This document shows, one piece after another, positions 8,925 through 18,582 of a DNA stretch of 64,000 nt (its first letter is position 1; every line of letters begins with the position of its first letter). The position numbers and the translations under genes are program-made. The notes beneath the pieces were generated by a model. That model worked only from the letters and a program-made list of their open reading frames with translations. It was not told the origin of the DNA and made no database searches. Origin of the DNA: Methanogenium organophilum (lineage in GTDB: Archaea > Halobacteriota > Methanomicrobia > Methanomicrobiales > Methanomicrobiaceae); contig NZ_CP113361.1 in NCBI RefSeq assembly GCF_026684035.1, forward strand, positions 2,108,001 to 2,172,000, given 5' to 3'.

Positions 8925-9395
8925 TTATCGCATCGTGTGTATGTGGCAGAGGGCGACTGCAAGACCGTCTGCGGCATCGTCCGGGCGGGGAATTTCCTGC
9001 AGCCGGAGGAGCCGCCGCATCATCTCCTGCACCTGCTGTTTGTCGGCCCGGCCCGAACCGGTGACTGCCTGTTTGATCTGGTTGGGCGTGTACTCTGCAA
9101 TCGGAATGTCGCGTTCTTCTGCTGCGAGCAGGAGGACGCCGCGTGCTTCACTCACCTGCATTGCAGAGGTGGTGTTCTTTGAGAAGAAGAGTTTCTCCAC
9201 TGCGACGCATGCGGGGCTGTACTCGTCAAGGACCTGTGAGATTCCTTCATAGCACTCCCGCAGACGCAGGGATTGTCTCTGGCCGCTTTTTGTCTCAATA
9301 CAGCCATAGGTCAGCGGAGTCGGATTTCGGTTGGTTCTTTCCAGAACGCCGTAGCCGACCCGTGCCACCCCTGGATCAATCCCCACAACAATCAT
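8925..9395 (-). CDS. ruvC: Holliday junction resolvase RuvC
   Basis: RuvC is an RNase H-fold endonuclease that resolves Holliday junctions. The acidic catalytic residues are present: Asp7 (GIDPG), Glu67 (VAVEKLFF), and Asp140 and Asp143 (RPDDAADGLA). At 156 residues it is slightly short at the C-terminus but complete. A GGAG motif lies about 13 bases before the ATG at 9395. It heads the ruvCAB operon. Archaea normally use Hjc for this step, so this set is probably of bacterial origin. Confidence 0.95.
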   Translation of the reverse strand: MIVVGIDPGVARVGYGVLERTNRNPTPLTYGCIETKSGQRQSLRLRECYEGISQVLDEYSPACVAVEKLFFSKNTTSAMQVSEARGVLLLAAEERDIPIAEYTPNQIKQAVTGSGRADKQQVQEMMRRLLRLQEIPRPDDAADGLAVALCHIHTMR

Positions 9396-9619
9396 GTAAT
9401 TCTGTTATTCTCCTGTACCGAAAAAAGGGCCCTGACCTTCGCTGCTGCCATTCTGATTGAATGTTCCGTTCTTATGATAGATACCTATTGTGATGGGTCC
9501 CGGCCGTGGCAGTGCTGTTCGGCTATCACGGGGCCGGAGTCCTGGTGCGTAGGTGTCTGCCATATTGAACGTGTTTTTCTTACCGGGTCTATGTTGTGTC
9601 TCTCGTGGTGGACGTGGCA

Positions 9620-11065
9620 TTACAGCCACCGTGGCCAGGGTATTCCGAGCTGCACCACGAGGTCGTGTATTTCATCGTGAAGGCCCGCATCGGTCTTCAG
9701 GAGGATGGTTCCATAGACGAGCGCTCCCAGAATGACTGCTCCCAGTACAAGGAGGACATTCGAGAGAGGGATCAGGAGTCGGTAGAGGAGGACAACAAGG
9801 GCCATACTGCCTGCGGCGAGGAGGATGTGGAAGGTGGGGCCACGCTCAATATGTACTGGTATCTGCCGGGAGAGGTAGTGGTGGGCGATAACGGCGTTGA
9901 CGAGCATTGTGACAAGGGTGGCGATTGCTGCTCCCTCAATTCCGAGGATTGGGATAAGGGCGAGGTTCAGAAGGATGTTTATGACCGCTGCAGTCCCGGT
10001 GGCATAGAAGGATTCCCGTGGGCGGCCCGTGGCACTGAGGGCCATTGTCTGGAGGAACATGAAGGCGTTTGCCACCTGCACGAGGAGGAGGATGCGGAGG
10101 ACGTCTGCTCCCTCGGCAAATCCTGCACCGTAGAGGAAGTAGAGGAGGCGTTCGCCCAGAATCCATCCGCCGACCGCGACCGGGACGGCGAGGAGGAGCG
10201 AGTAGGTGAAGGCGCGGGAAAGGGAGCGTTCGATGAACCCGGAGCAGCCTTCTGCGTGCCACTGGCTGATCTTCGGGTACAGGGTGGTCCGGAGGGCTAC
10301 GGTGGTGAAGACGGCAATTGCAGTGAACTGGGCGGCAATCTGGTAGAGGCCGACGTCGGCTGTTGAGAGGAAGTAGCCGACCAGAATCGTATCGGCGTAT
10401 GAGAAGATGACGGCACCGCTTCCGGAGAGAAAAATCCAGAAGGAGAAGGTGAAGAGGTTTTTGAGGTGCTCCGGCGTGAAGCGGGTGAGATGGAGTTTCA
10501 CAAATGGCAGACAGATCACACCGCCAACGATAATTCCTGCGATAAAGCCGCCGGCAAGTCCTGCGGCGCCATAGCCCAGGAAGACGGCGAGAATCTGAAT
10601 GAGCACTTTTCCGATGGAGTTTATGAGGGCCGCTGTCTGGTGCACCCCGACCATGCCGGTGCCGTATACACCGGTGGTGATGATGCCCGGAACCACACTG
10701 ACAACAAGGGCAACGAGCAGCCAGAAAACCATTCCGGATGCTTCAAGGTCAATTAAAAATGGACGGACTGCAAGAAGAGCGGTGACGGATACCGCGAGGA
10801 GTGCGATTCTCAGGGCGCAGAATGCGGAGTAGTATGCATCCTGCTCACACCCCTCGGAGATCCGTTTAACGGCAGCCCCGCCGAACCCTCCGTCACCGAT
10901 GAGACTGAATATGCCATAATACGCAAGGAAGAGGGCATACGCTCCATATGCAGCTTTGCCGAGCACATGGGCAAAGTACATTGTCGCGATGAACCCGACG
11001 AAGGTGAGCCCCAGTGTGGAGACGAGGCTGATCGCGCTCTGGCGGCGGAGCGGGTCGATGTTCAT
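9620..11065 (-). CDS. Wzx-type polysaccharide flippase (MOP superfamily)
   Basis: This is a strongly hydrophobic protein of about 481 residues with 12-14 predicted membrane segments, of the Wzx/RfbX family that flips lipid-linked glycans across the membrane. The N-terminus MNIDPLRRQSAISLVSTLGL is typical; I chose ATG 11065 over a GTG start at 11095 because family members begin near this motif. It is the first of three flippases in the cluster. Its DNA is GC-rich like the flanking chromosome, unlike the genes that follow. Confidence 0.85.
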   Translation of the reverse strand: MNIDPLRRQSAISLVSTLGLTFVGFIATMYFAHVLGKAAYGAYALFLAYYGIFSLIGDGGFGGAAVKRISEGCEQDAYYSAFCALRIALLAVSVTALLAVRPFLIDLEASGMVFWLLVALVVSVVPGIITTGVYGTGMVGVHQTAALINSIGKVLIQILAVFLGYGAAGLAGGFIAGIIVGGVICLPFVKLHLTRFTPEHLKNLFTFSFWIFLSGSGAVIFSYADTILVGYFLSTADVGLYQIAAQFTAIAVFTTVALRTTLYPKISQWHAEGCSGFIERSLSRAFTYSLLLAVPVAVGGWILGERLLYFLYGAGFAEGADVLRILLLVQVANAFMFLQTMALSATGRPRESFYATGTAAVINILLNLALIPILGIEGAAIATLVTMLVNAVIAHHYLSRQIPVHIERGPTFHILLAAGSMALVVLLYRLLIPLSNVLLVLGAVILGALVYGTILLKTDAGLHDEIHDLVVQLGIPWPRWL

Positions 11066-11483
11066 TAAGCGGGTGAGGGCGGGTTGTGGGAGCACGGTAT
11101 GTCATATGTGGTATTGGGGATTGTTAAAGCCGATCATGATCCTGAAAATTTACTTTGATTCAAATATGTAATTCACAAATTAACTGAGTTCTGCAGCACA
11201 TTTGAGAGGGCATATAGCATTAAATTGTGATAAAATAGGATGACTTTAGCGGGCAGTCTTCGTAGTTTATTCAACTCAAACTGGCCAACTTTGGATCTAA
11301 GTATAACGATGTCCCGGATATTGGAAATGATTCTTTTAATTTGAACCAATGAATTGGGAGAATAATTAATGGCAGATGCTATCCCATTAATTTTTATTGA
11401 GAAATCAACTAGTATATTGATACAGCTGAATAATTTGTTCTGAAAATATTTGGAATATCTGAAATAAAAATTGTGAAAAAAAA
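11066..11483. other. AT-rich intergenic region
   Basis: It separates two divergent transcripts and marks an abrupt drop in GC content. A 163-codon minus-strand frame crosses it but has no recognisable features and runs over the next gene, so I did not call it. Promoter elements for both directions are expected, but no single TATA box stands out. Confidence 0.35.
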
Positions 11484-12389
11484 ATGTCTGGTTTTTATAG
11501 CAAAAGTGATGTTGAATCCAGGATTGGATTAATTGTTTTAAATTATCAGACTGTTGAAGATACCATCGAATGTCTGAATTCAATACGAAAATATTATGAA
11601 AATCTGACGATTGTCGTTGTAGATAATCATTCATTAAAGGAGAAGATGGATGTTTTATCAGCATATCTGGAAAAATCTGAAAATATTTACCTGTTACAGC
11701 TTGATCAGAATTACGGGTTTGCGAAAGGTTTTAACAAAGGCATTTCCTTTCTTCGGAAAAAGGGATTTTCATACATAGCGTGTTCTAATAACGATATTTT
11801 ATTTCAGAGTGAAGGAATTCTGGAATCATTGCTGGATACGCAACGTATGTATCATGCAGCAATCCTGGGTCCATCGATTTACAATTTAAATGGGATCAGT
11901 CAAAATCCGTGCTATACAAGTCGTCTAACGAAAAGGGATGCAACATTTTTACTTTTTCAGACGTCATTGCCGGTGATCTTCCTTAAATTAGTGCTACCTT
12001 CTTCGGTGTTGTCATATTTGGATAAATTAGTGCAAAAACGTCAGAATCCTGGTATCTGTGCATTACCCAAAAATGCTCCTTGTGAGGTTTATTCTCTGCA
12101 TGGTGCATTTATACTGTTTGCTCCTCCGTTTTTCGAAAAAAATGTTGGATTCGATGACTACACGTTTTTGTATGGTGAAGAACTGATCCTGTCAGAAATG
12201 ATGGTCAGGCAGGGGTTGTCTGAGTACTACGATCCAAGAGTGCGTATTCTGCACAAAGAAGACCGAACAAGTGATTTTGTGTGGGGTGGACAGAAAAAAT
12301 TAGAGCCGTATCTGATTGCCCGAAGATCGATGAAATACTGGTATTCCCATTATTTCAAAAAGAATCTAACGAAAATTCGGAATGAGTGA
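11484..12389 (+). CDS. Glycosyltransferase family 2
   Basis: The 301-residue GT-A fold enzyme begins with GLIVLNYQTVEDTIECLNSI, followed by VVVDNHS and the metal-binding-like NNDI. The C-terminal region GFDDYTFLYGEELILSE resembles the acceptor part of rhamnosyltransferase-like GT2 proteins. It probably adds a sugar from a nucleotide donor to a lipid-linked glycan on the cytoplasmic face. The next glycosyltransferase gene follows 20 bases later. The base composition is AT-rich. Confidence 0.82.
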   Translation: MSGFYSKSDVESRIGLIVLNYQTVEDTIECLNSIRKYYENLTIVVVDNHSLKEKMDVLSAYLEKSENIYLLQLDQNYGFAKGFNKGISFLRKKGFSYIACSNNDILFQSEGILESLLDTQRMYHAAILGPSIYNLNGISQNPCYTSRLTKRDATFLLFQTSLPVIFLKLVLPSSVLSYLDKLVQKRQNPGICALPKNAPCEVYSLHGAFILFAPPFFEKNVGFDDYTFLYGEELILSEMMVRQGLSEYYDPRVRILHKEDRTSDFVWGGQKKLEPYLIARRSMKYWYSHYFKKNLTKIRNE

Positions 12390-12409
12390 ATATTTTGCAG
12401 ATGGTGTAA

Positions 12410-13426
12410 ATGGATTCTGGTGATTCTGATCTTAGAGTTTCGGTGGCAATGTGTACGTACAATGGGGAACGGTATTTAGAAGAGCAACTGGTAAGTATTG
12501 CGAATCAAACCCGTTTGCCTGATGAACTTGTCATTTGTGATGATGGATCTACTGACGATACGATAAAAATTGCAAATGAAATTTCAAAGCAACTTCCGTT
12601 TTTCGTAAGAATTTATGAAAATCCTGATAATCTGGGCGTAACGAAAAATTTTGAAAAAGCGATCAAATTATGCAAAGGGGATATTATTTTCCTGAGTGAT
12701 CAGGATGATATCCTGATGCCGGAAAAGATTGAGAAAATCCTGAATGTATTCAGGAATGAGCCAGATATTGGGTATGTTTTTTCCGATGCTCAGGTTGTCG
12801 ATGAAGAGCTTCATCCCCTTGGCTATACCATGTGGAAAACTGTTTATTTTAAAAATCGTGAAAGAAAATTATTCTCTGAAGGGAACCAAATGGATGTCCT
12901 AATAAAACATCGAGTTGTTACTGGCGCAACAATGGCCATCAATGCAAAGATGATTGATAGCTTTATTCCTATACCTGATATTTTCTGGCACGACGAGTGG
13001 ATCTCATTTTATTTGAGTACTACAGAAAATAAAGGCAAATTCATTGAGGAGCCTCTTATACGATATCGCCAGCATAGCGATCAGGTTATCGGTGGAAAAA
13101 ATCTTGGTTTTCTTGACCTAATTGATATACTCAAAAATAAAAAGTCAAAAGAGAATTGTATTTTGCTATCAAAGCAGCAACAAAAATATACCGTCGCTAA
13201 AGAATTTTTACTTTTTAAAGGGAAACTAACGGGAAATATTGAAAAATTATTAGATGGAAAAATTACACATTTGCAAAAACGGCAGTTATTTTATGGTTTT
13301 TCGAGATGGAAACGTGTTTGGCCAATTATCGGAGAAGTCTTGTCAGGTCGGTATATTAAATATTCTCATGGATATAAGTCAGTGATAGTGGATTTGTTCC
13401 TACCCCAAATTTTGGCTGATTATTAG
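12410..13426 (+). CDS. Glycosyltransferase family 2 (rhamnosyltransferase-like)
   Basis: The GT-A domain is clear: SVAMCTYNGERYLEEQLVSI, CDDGSTDDT and SDQDD as the DxD equivalent, then HDEWISFYL in the acceptor region. This pattern is typical of O-antigen-type GT2 enzymes, often rhamnosyltransferases, which fits the dTDP-rhamnose genes at 15.6-18.6 kb. A GGTG motif precedes the ATG at 12410. It is co-transcribed with the GT2 gene before it. Confidence 0.85.
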   Translation: MDSGDSDLRVSVAMCTYNGERYLEEQLVSIANQTRLPDELVICDDGSTDDTIKIANEISKQLPFFVRIYENPDNLGVTKNFEKAIKLCKGDIIFLSDQDDILMPEKIEKILNVFRNEPDIGYVFSDAQVVDEELHPLGYTMWKTVYFKNRERKLFSEGNQMDVLIKHRVVTGATMAINAKMIDSFIPIPDIFWHDEWISFYLSTTENKGKFIEEPLIRYRQHSDQVIGGKNLGFLDLIDILKNKKSKENCILLSKQQQKYTVAKEFLLFKGKLTGNIEKLLDGKITHLQKRQLFYGFSRWKRVWPIIGEVLSGRYIKYSHGYKSVIVDLFLPQILADY

Positions 13427-13598
13427 AGGTCAGTTCGTTATTTTGCGAATCATACAATTGTATTTGTATAAATAAAAATAGCTATTGTTTAAGAATTTTG
13501 TCCATAGAACAGTAATTATCTAACTGCAGGGTACTTATTTTTGAAAATTTTATCGAAGGGATTAATTGAAGGATCTATCAAATTAATCTTTTAGCTGA

Positions 13599-14086
13599 CT
13601 GGCTGACTTTATCCAGACCACCAATACCAAGAGTGCGGTGCGGGATCTCTCTGTTCCCATGACGGTTATCACCACCTTCGATGCCCTCGTGCAGGAGATC
13701 ATCGACACGAACCCATTCGACTGCACTGCGTATGTCGAGAAGGGGGGGTCACAATTGACCCTGTCGTCCGTTCCCAGGAGCGGTATGACGCGAAAGTCAT
13801 CTATGAGAATCTCGAGGCCGACACCATCGACACCGCTGCCGCTCATGTGATGGCGGACGACGACCTCGCGACCGCAATCGGTGGAACGCAGTCCCGCAAC
13901 ACTGCAAAGGACATGTTCTCATGCAAAATGAAGTGCCACGACCCCGCAGGAGAAGTCTGCTACGTGACGCTCTCCCGCTCGAAGGTCCGCATCCCATCCT
14001 ATGCGGATGACGCCATCCGGACAACGGTTGAGGCATGGGTCGACGGGAAGCCTGAGCTTGGGCGAAGTGAACTGCCCGACGAATGA
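13599..14086 (+). pseudogene. Frameshifted gene of unknown family
   Basis: A coherent protein of about 162 residues can be read only by changing frame in a run of seven Gs at 13742-13748. Before it the frame reads LADFIQTTNTKSAV and continues to YVEKG; after it the frame reads VTIDPVVRSQERYDAKV and runs to a TGA at 14084. One more G, or two fewer, restores the frame. The expected start position is CTG at 13599, directly after an in-frame TGA, so the start codon may also be lost. The segment is GC-rich within AT-rich DNA. I do not recognise the family. Confidence 0.6.
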
Positions 14087-14763
14087 TGGAAATAGGGGGT
14101 ATTTTCCCTGTTTTTGAGTTTTCTCTATTTTTATCAACTGCCTGGTAGTTTTTGCCGCCAGCTGACTTTCACCATGTCTTTCATTTAGACCCCTTACTTA
14201 GGGTAATCGGGGTCTGTTTTTCCCCGGAATTGTGGTGGGCCAAATGCGGCAAATATATGCGTTTTTTGTGGAATTTACGGATAATTGTGCGTTTGTGGGG
14301 TGGACGCTATTGATGGGTATTTTGGAAGGATGTATGGGGTGTCTTGTGGTGAGATAAGGTCGCTCAGGACGTCTGTGCTGGTTGGTTTTTTGGGTGACAT
14401 ATGGGTTTTATTTGGATGTTGTGTGGATATTTGGCGGATATTTTTGAGTGTTTGAGTGAATGTAAGCCAAATTTATCTGTTTTGAACAAATTATGATGTG
14501 CTGTTATGAAATGACGGATACAATGACTTCAAATCACTTGGTTACTGGGAATCGAGAAAAAATATCTTTTGATTGTTTCTCATTGATTTTTATGATCCAC
14601 TATTTCCATGGAATAACCTTGCAGAGATATCAGACGAACTCTAACTAACCAATGAATAAATAGTATGATAAGGTGTTTTCTCACTTTGATGTCAATGAAA
14701 TATCATTAAATACAAATTCAAAATGAGCAGTATAAATATTCCTCCCTTCCATACGTTGTGAGC
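14087..14763. other. Intergenic region before the isomerase gene
   Basis: No gene is seen. The stretch from 14200 to 14480 is rich in T and G on the + strand. It holds TGTGTGGATATTTG at 14420-14433, a motif repeated in two other intergenic regions of the glycan cluster. The promoter of the isomerase gene lies at its right end. Confidence 0.4.
14731..14738 (+). promoter_or_regulatory. TATA box of the isomerase gene
   Basis: TATAAATA, 33 bp before the ATG at 14764, predicts transcription starting within about ten bases of the start codon. Confidence 0.6.
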
Positions 14764-15477
14764 ATGGACCGTTACTGGAAGGGCCCTCTTCCCGAACCCT
14801 CTGTACGCACTGTCCGCGATATGGCATGTGTGCTGGCAGACCCGGATGCTGTTGCAATAGATCCAGACACCCCTCTCTACTATATGTACCGCGATCTCGC
14901 GATGAATGAAGAGGATCGTGAGATTCTTTCACGCCAGAACTTACGGTATGATATTACAGTAATTCCTCCGGCAATGCTTGGCAGAGAATATGTTAAGACA
15001 AAGGGTCATTATCACCCTGATTCTCTATCTGGAATAGGTTATCCTGAACTTTATCAAGTGCTTGCAGGAAGGGCATACTTTCTCCTACAGAAAAAAGATT
15101 TGACTGATATTATTGCAGTAAGTGCTGATACGGGAGATTGTGTATTTATTCCATCCGATTACGGTCATATCACGATAAATTGTTCAGATATGACTCTTGT
15201 TATGGCAAATGTTGTTTCCAATTTATTTTCGAGTGAATATGAATTGTATGAACAACTGTGTGGAGGTTCATATTACTGCCTAAAAGGAAATTTATGGAGT
15301 CTTAATAAGAAATGGGAAGAGTATTTTAAAAAATCAATTCCTAGCTATAGTATTGTTAATGCAAATGAATATAAGAAACTTTTTTTTGATAATTCAAGCT
15401 TCATTTATAATCTTGCTACTGAAGGAGAATGTCTTCTTTGCTTGAGTGAACCTGAACGATTGCCCTCCCAATGCTGA
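14764..15477 (+). CDS. Archaeal cupin-type glucose-6-phosphate isomerase
   Basis: It interconverts glucose-6-P and fructose-6-P using a metal held in a cupin barrel, unlike the classical isomerase. Metal ligands are visible as His82 and His84 (GHYHP), Glu95 (GYPE) and His135 (DYGHI), matching the pattern known in the Pyrococcus enzyme. The 237-residue protein starts at ATG 14764; an in-frame GTG at 14758 is the alternative. The C-terminal third after about 190 is poorly conserved. Placed before the dTDP-rhamnose genes, it may feed hexose phosphate into nucleotide-sugar synthesis. Confidence 0.88.
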   Translation: MDRYWKGPLPEPSVRTVRDMACVLADPDAVAIDPDTPLYYMYRDLAMNEEDREILSRQNLRYDITVIPPAMLGREYVKTKGHYHPDSLSGIGYPELYQVLAGRAYFLLQKKDLTDIIAVSADTGDCVFIPSDYGHITINCSDMTLVMANVVSNLFSSEYELYEQLCGGSYYCLKGNLWSLNKKWEEYFKKSIPSYSIVNANEYKKLFFDNSSFIYNLATEGECLLCLSEPERLPSQC

Positions 15478-15586
15478 TGTGGGTAAATAATATTAAATAT
15501 GGCACAAATTCAATTCACTTTATACTTATTGATGCATCAAATCTAATTCCTGCTGATTTATTTACCTCAAATACATATTTTTGATA

Positions 15587-16063
15587 ATGAATGCTGGAAT
15601 TGACGGAGTACACATCAAACAGCTCAAAGTCATACCCGATGAACGCGGGTGGTTGATGGAAATCCTTCGTTCTGATGATGAAATTTACACACAGTTTGGG
15701 CAGGTGTACTGTACAACAGCATATCCCGGTGTTGTCAAGGCATGGCACTATCACAAGAAGCAGACAGACAACTTCACCTGTGTCCACGGCATGATGAAGG
15801 TTGCGCTCTATGATGACAGGAAGGATTCCCCAACCTACAAAAACCTCATGGAACTCTTTATCGGGGAGAAAAATCCGGCTCTTATTACCGTACCACCAGG
15901 TGTCTACCATGGCTTCAAGGCAATCGGAGATGAAACCGCCTTTTTCGTAAGTGTCCCCACGCTCCCCTATAACTATGCTGATCCGGATGAATTCAGATTG
16001 CCACCCGATACCGAAGAAATACCCTACGACTGGGGCCTTGTCCCCGGCGTAAAACACGGCTAA
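15587..16063 (+). CDS. dTDP-4-dehydrorhamnose 3,5-epimerase-like cupin (RmlC family)
   Basis: The 158-residue protein has the RmlC cupin motifs DERGWLMEI, KAWHYHKKQTD and PPGVYHGF. The family epimerises C3 and C5 of dTDP-4-keto-6-deoxyglucose. It is shorter than standard RmlC (about 180 residues) and belongs to the WxxH variant group, so the exact substrate is less certain; context with rmlB, rmlD and rmlA supports the dTDP-rhamnose role. The start is ATG 15587; the frame also allows TTG at 15581. rmlB follows after 22 bases. Confidence 0.8.
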   Translation: MNAGIDGVHIKQLKVIPDERGWLMEILRSDDEIYTQFGQVYCTTAYPGVVKAWHYHKKQTDNFTCVHGMMKVALYDDRKDSPTYKNLMELFIGEKNPALITVPPGVYHGFKAIGDETAFFVSVPTLPYNYADPDEFRLPPDTEEIPYDWGLVPGVKHG

Positions 16064-16085
16064 TCCATTTTGGGAGTGAGAGAAG

Positions 16086-17057
16086 ATGCATCTGCTCGTC
16101 ACCGGTGGCTGTGGTTTCATTGGCAGCAATTTTATCCGCCACATGCTCGAGAGTCATCCCGATATTTCGATCACAAATCTGGATGTCCTTACCTATGCTG
16201 GCAACCCGGCGAATCTCAGGGATGTTGAGGACGATCCCCGCTACACGTTTGTGCAGGGTGACATCTGTGATCGGTCAGCAGTGGATGGCGTTCTGGATCA
16301 ATACCATATCAATACCATTGTCCACTTCGCGGCGGAGAGTCACGTGGACCGGTCCATTGCCGATGGCTCGGTCTTCGTGAAGACCAATGTGCTTGGGACC
16401 TTTACGATGCTGGACGCAGCGCTTGCCCATGGGATCGACCGGTTTGTCCATGTGTCAACCGATGAGGTCTACGGGAGTACACCCGATGGATCCTTTGTCG
16501 AGACCGATAACCTGAATCCCTCGAGTCCGTATTCATCGAGCAAGGCGGGGTCTGACCTTCTTGCGCTTTCGTACTGGCATACCCACCAGCTTCCGGTGAT
16601 TGTGACCCGGTGCACGAATAATTATGGTCCATATCAATACCCGGAGAAGCTCATTCCTCTCTTTGTGACAAATCTCATGGAGGGGAAGAAAGTCCCCATT
16701 TACGGCACCGGCCAGAATGTCCGGGACTGGCTCTATGTGCTTGATCACTGCAGGGCAATCGATTTCCTGCTTGAGAACGGGCAACCTGGTGAGGCCTACA
16801 ATATCGGCGGCGGCGAAGAGAAGACGAACCTTGAGATTACGGATACAATCCTCCGGCTGCTCGACAAAGACGAGTCGGCGATTGAGTATGTCGAGGACCG
16901 GAAAGGTCACGACTTCCGCTATTCCCTTGACTTCTCGAAACTCCGGAAGATGGGCTGGGAACCTGCCTTCTCCTTCGATGAGGCAATGACGGCGACCGTG
17001 CAGTGGTACATCGATAACGAGTGGTGGTGGCGGCCCCTGAAGGAGGGGAGCCAGTAA
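16086..17057 (+). CDS. rmlB: dTDP-glucose 4,6-dehydratase
   Basis: This extended short-chain dehydrogenase converts dTDP-glucose to dTDP-4-keto-6-deoxyglucose. It has the NAD motif GGCGFIGSN at 7-15, HFAAESHVDRSI, the catalytic STDEVYGS stretch and the YSSSK Tyr-Lys pair. The 323-residue length is normal. The GGGAGTGAG ribosome binding site lies a few bases before ATG 16086. It overlaps rmlD by one base (TAATG). Confidence 0.95.
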   Translation: MHLLVTGGCGFIGSNFIRHMLESHPDISITNLDVLTYAGNPANLRDVEDDPRYTFVQGDICDRSAVDGVLDQYHINTIVHFAAESHVDRSIADGSVFVKTNVLGTFTMLDAALAHGIDRFVHVSTDEVYGSTPDGSFVETDNLNPSSPYSSSKAGSDLLALSYWHTHQLPVIVTRCTNNYGPYQYPEKLIPLFVTNLMEGKKVPIYGTGQNVRDWLYVLDHCRAIDFLLENGQPGEAYNIGGGEEKTNLEITDTILRLLDKDESAIEYVEDRKGHDFRYSLDFSKLRKMGWEPAFSFDEAMTATVQWYIDNEWWWRPLKEGSQ

Positions 17058-17875
17058 TGGCCCAAAAGGTGCTCATCCTCGGGGCGTCCGGCATGCTTGG
17101 CCACGACCTGCAGAAGGTGTATCCGGATGCGGTCTGCCGGGGTCATGAACTCGATATTACGGATGAGGCAGCGGTTTTTTCATTCATTTCAGATCTGAAA
17201 CCATCGCTTGTTATCAATGCAGCGGCCTTCACAAATGTCGATGGGTGTGAGGATCACGAGGATCTGGCGTTTGCGGTGAACGGTGAAGGTCCGGGATATA
17301 TTGCCGCTGCCTGTCATGAAGTGGGGGCTACCCTTGTCCACTACAGTACTGATTATGTCTTTGATGGTTCTCATAGTTCATATGTTGAGGATGATAGACC
17401 GAAATCGATCAATGTCTATGGCGCCTCAAAGCTACAAGGTGAGCAGGCGATAATAGCTGCAATGGAGGATTATCGTATCGTTCGGACCTCATGGCTCTTT
17501 GGTCTGAATGGTCTGAACTTTGTTGAGACAATGCTCCGGCTCTCCGCGGAGATGGAGAAGGTCCGGGTTGTCGATGATCAGTTTGGGAAACCTACCTATA
17601 CCGTCGACCTTGCTGAAAAAACACCGGAGATTGCTAAAGCAGAGCCTGGAATTTATCACATCACAAATGAAGGCGTCTGCTCATGGTACAATTTTGCCTC
17701 TGGAATCATCCCGAATGTAGAGTCCTGCTCATCCAGGGAATTCCTGAGGCCTGCAAAGCGACCGAAGTTTTCGGTACTTGAGAATACAAAGACCTCGCCG
17801 ATGCGTCCCTGGCGGGACGCCCTGAAAGACTATCTAAAAATCAGAACCCAAGGATCTAAGGAGACATCATTATGA
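17057..17875 (+). CDS. rmlD: dTDP-4-dehydrorhamnose reductase
   Basis: It performs the last step to dTDP-L-rhamnose. The NAD(P) motif GASGMLG, the STDYVFDG stretch and the YGASK catalytic pair are present in 272 residues. Although the frame is open upstream, MAQKVLILGASG at 17057 is the natural start and overlaps the rmlB stop. The order rmlB-rmlD-rmlA with overlapping ends makes this a tight operon. Confidence 0.94.
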   Translation: MAQKVLILGASGMLGHDLQKVYPDAVCRGHELDITDEAAVFSFISDLKPSLVINAAAFTNVDGCEDHEDLAFAVNGEGPGYIAAACHEVGATLVHYSTDYVFDGSHSSYVEDDRPKSINVYGASKLQGEQAIIAAMEDYRIVRTSWLFGLNGLNFVETMLRLSAEMEKVRVVDDQFGKPTYTVDLAEKTPEIAKAEPGIYHITNEGVCSWYNFASGIIPNVESCSSREFLRPAKRPKFSVLENTKTSPMRPWRDALKDYLKIRTQGSKETSL

Positions 17876-18582
17876 AAGGAATTATCCTCGCCGGCGGAAC
17901 GGGATCCCGCCTCCACCCCCTCACCAAGGTGACGAACAAGCACCTGCTGCCCGTCTATGACAAACCGATGATCTACTATCCGCTCCAGACACTTATCGAT
18001 GCAGGAATTACAGAGATCATGATAGTATCCGGTAAAGGCCATGCTGGCGACTTCCTTGAACTCCTAGGGTCGGGATCAGAGTTCGGTATTCGGATCACCT
18101 ACGAGATTCAGGATGAGGCCGGTGGAATTGCACAGGCGCTCGGGCTTGCGGAACGATGGGCCAGGAAGGAGGACGTGGCAGTTATTCTTGGGGATAACAT
18201 CTTTCAGGATAATGTCAGGAAAGATGTCGAGGCATTCGAGGGAGGAGCAAAAATCTTCCTGAAGGAAGTATCTGATCCTCATCGGTTCGGCGTTGCCGAG
18301 GTTGATGGCGATAAGGTTATTGGAATTGAGGAGAAGCCGAAAGAACCCAAGTCGAATTATGCTGTGACTGGTCTCTATCTCTATGATGGACGAGTCTTCG
18401 ATACCATCAAAACTCTCGCACCTTCTGGACGTGGCGAGCTTGAGATTACGGATGTCAACAACTCCTACATCAGGCGTGGTGCGATGCAGTTTGCAATGCT
18501 GGAAGGGTTCTGGAGCGATGCAGGGACGTTTGATAGTTTGTTAAGAGCGGGCCTTTTAATATCTAGTCATAATGAGAAGTGA
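17872..18582 (+). CDS. rmlA: Glucose-1-phosphate thymidylyltransferase, short form
   Basis: It joins glucose-1-P and dTTP to give dTDP-glucose, the first step of rhamnose activation. The motif GGTGSRLHPLT is at 8-18, and the GDNIF metal site and EEKPKEPKSNYAVTGLY region follow. At 236 residues it lacks the C-terminal helical extension of the standard 290-residue enzyme, as in other short archaeal forms. The start overlaps rmlD by four bases (ATGA). It is the last gene of the rhamnose operon. Confidence 0.93.
   Translation: MKGIILAGGTGSRLHPLTKVTNKHLLPVYDKPMIYYPLQTLIDAGITEIMIVSGKGHAGDFLELLGSGSEFGIRITYEIQDEAGGIAQALGLAERWARKEDVAVILGDNIFQDNVRKDVEAFEGGAKIFLKEVSDPHRFGVAEVDGDKVIGIEEKPKEPKSNYAVTGLYLYDGRVFDTIKTLAPSGRGELEITDVNNSYIRRGAMQFAMLEGFWSDAGTFDSLLRAGLLISSHNEK

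Noticed and set aside
9405-9629. A 74-codon minus-strand frame between the flippase and ruvC
   Set aside because: Its Pro/Arg-rich composition without pattern and lack of a start signal make it unlikely.
9596-10366. A 256-codon plus-strand frame
   Set aside because: It lies antisense to the flippase gene, is extremely rich in Glu, Asp and Gly, and is an artefact of the GC-rich opposite strand.
11173-11664. A 163-codon minus-strand frame
   Set aside because: It has no recognisable pattern, runs 180 bases into the start of the GT2 gene on the other strand, and lies in AT-rich DNA where long frames are less informative.
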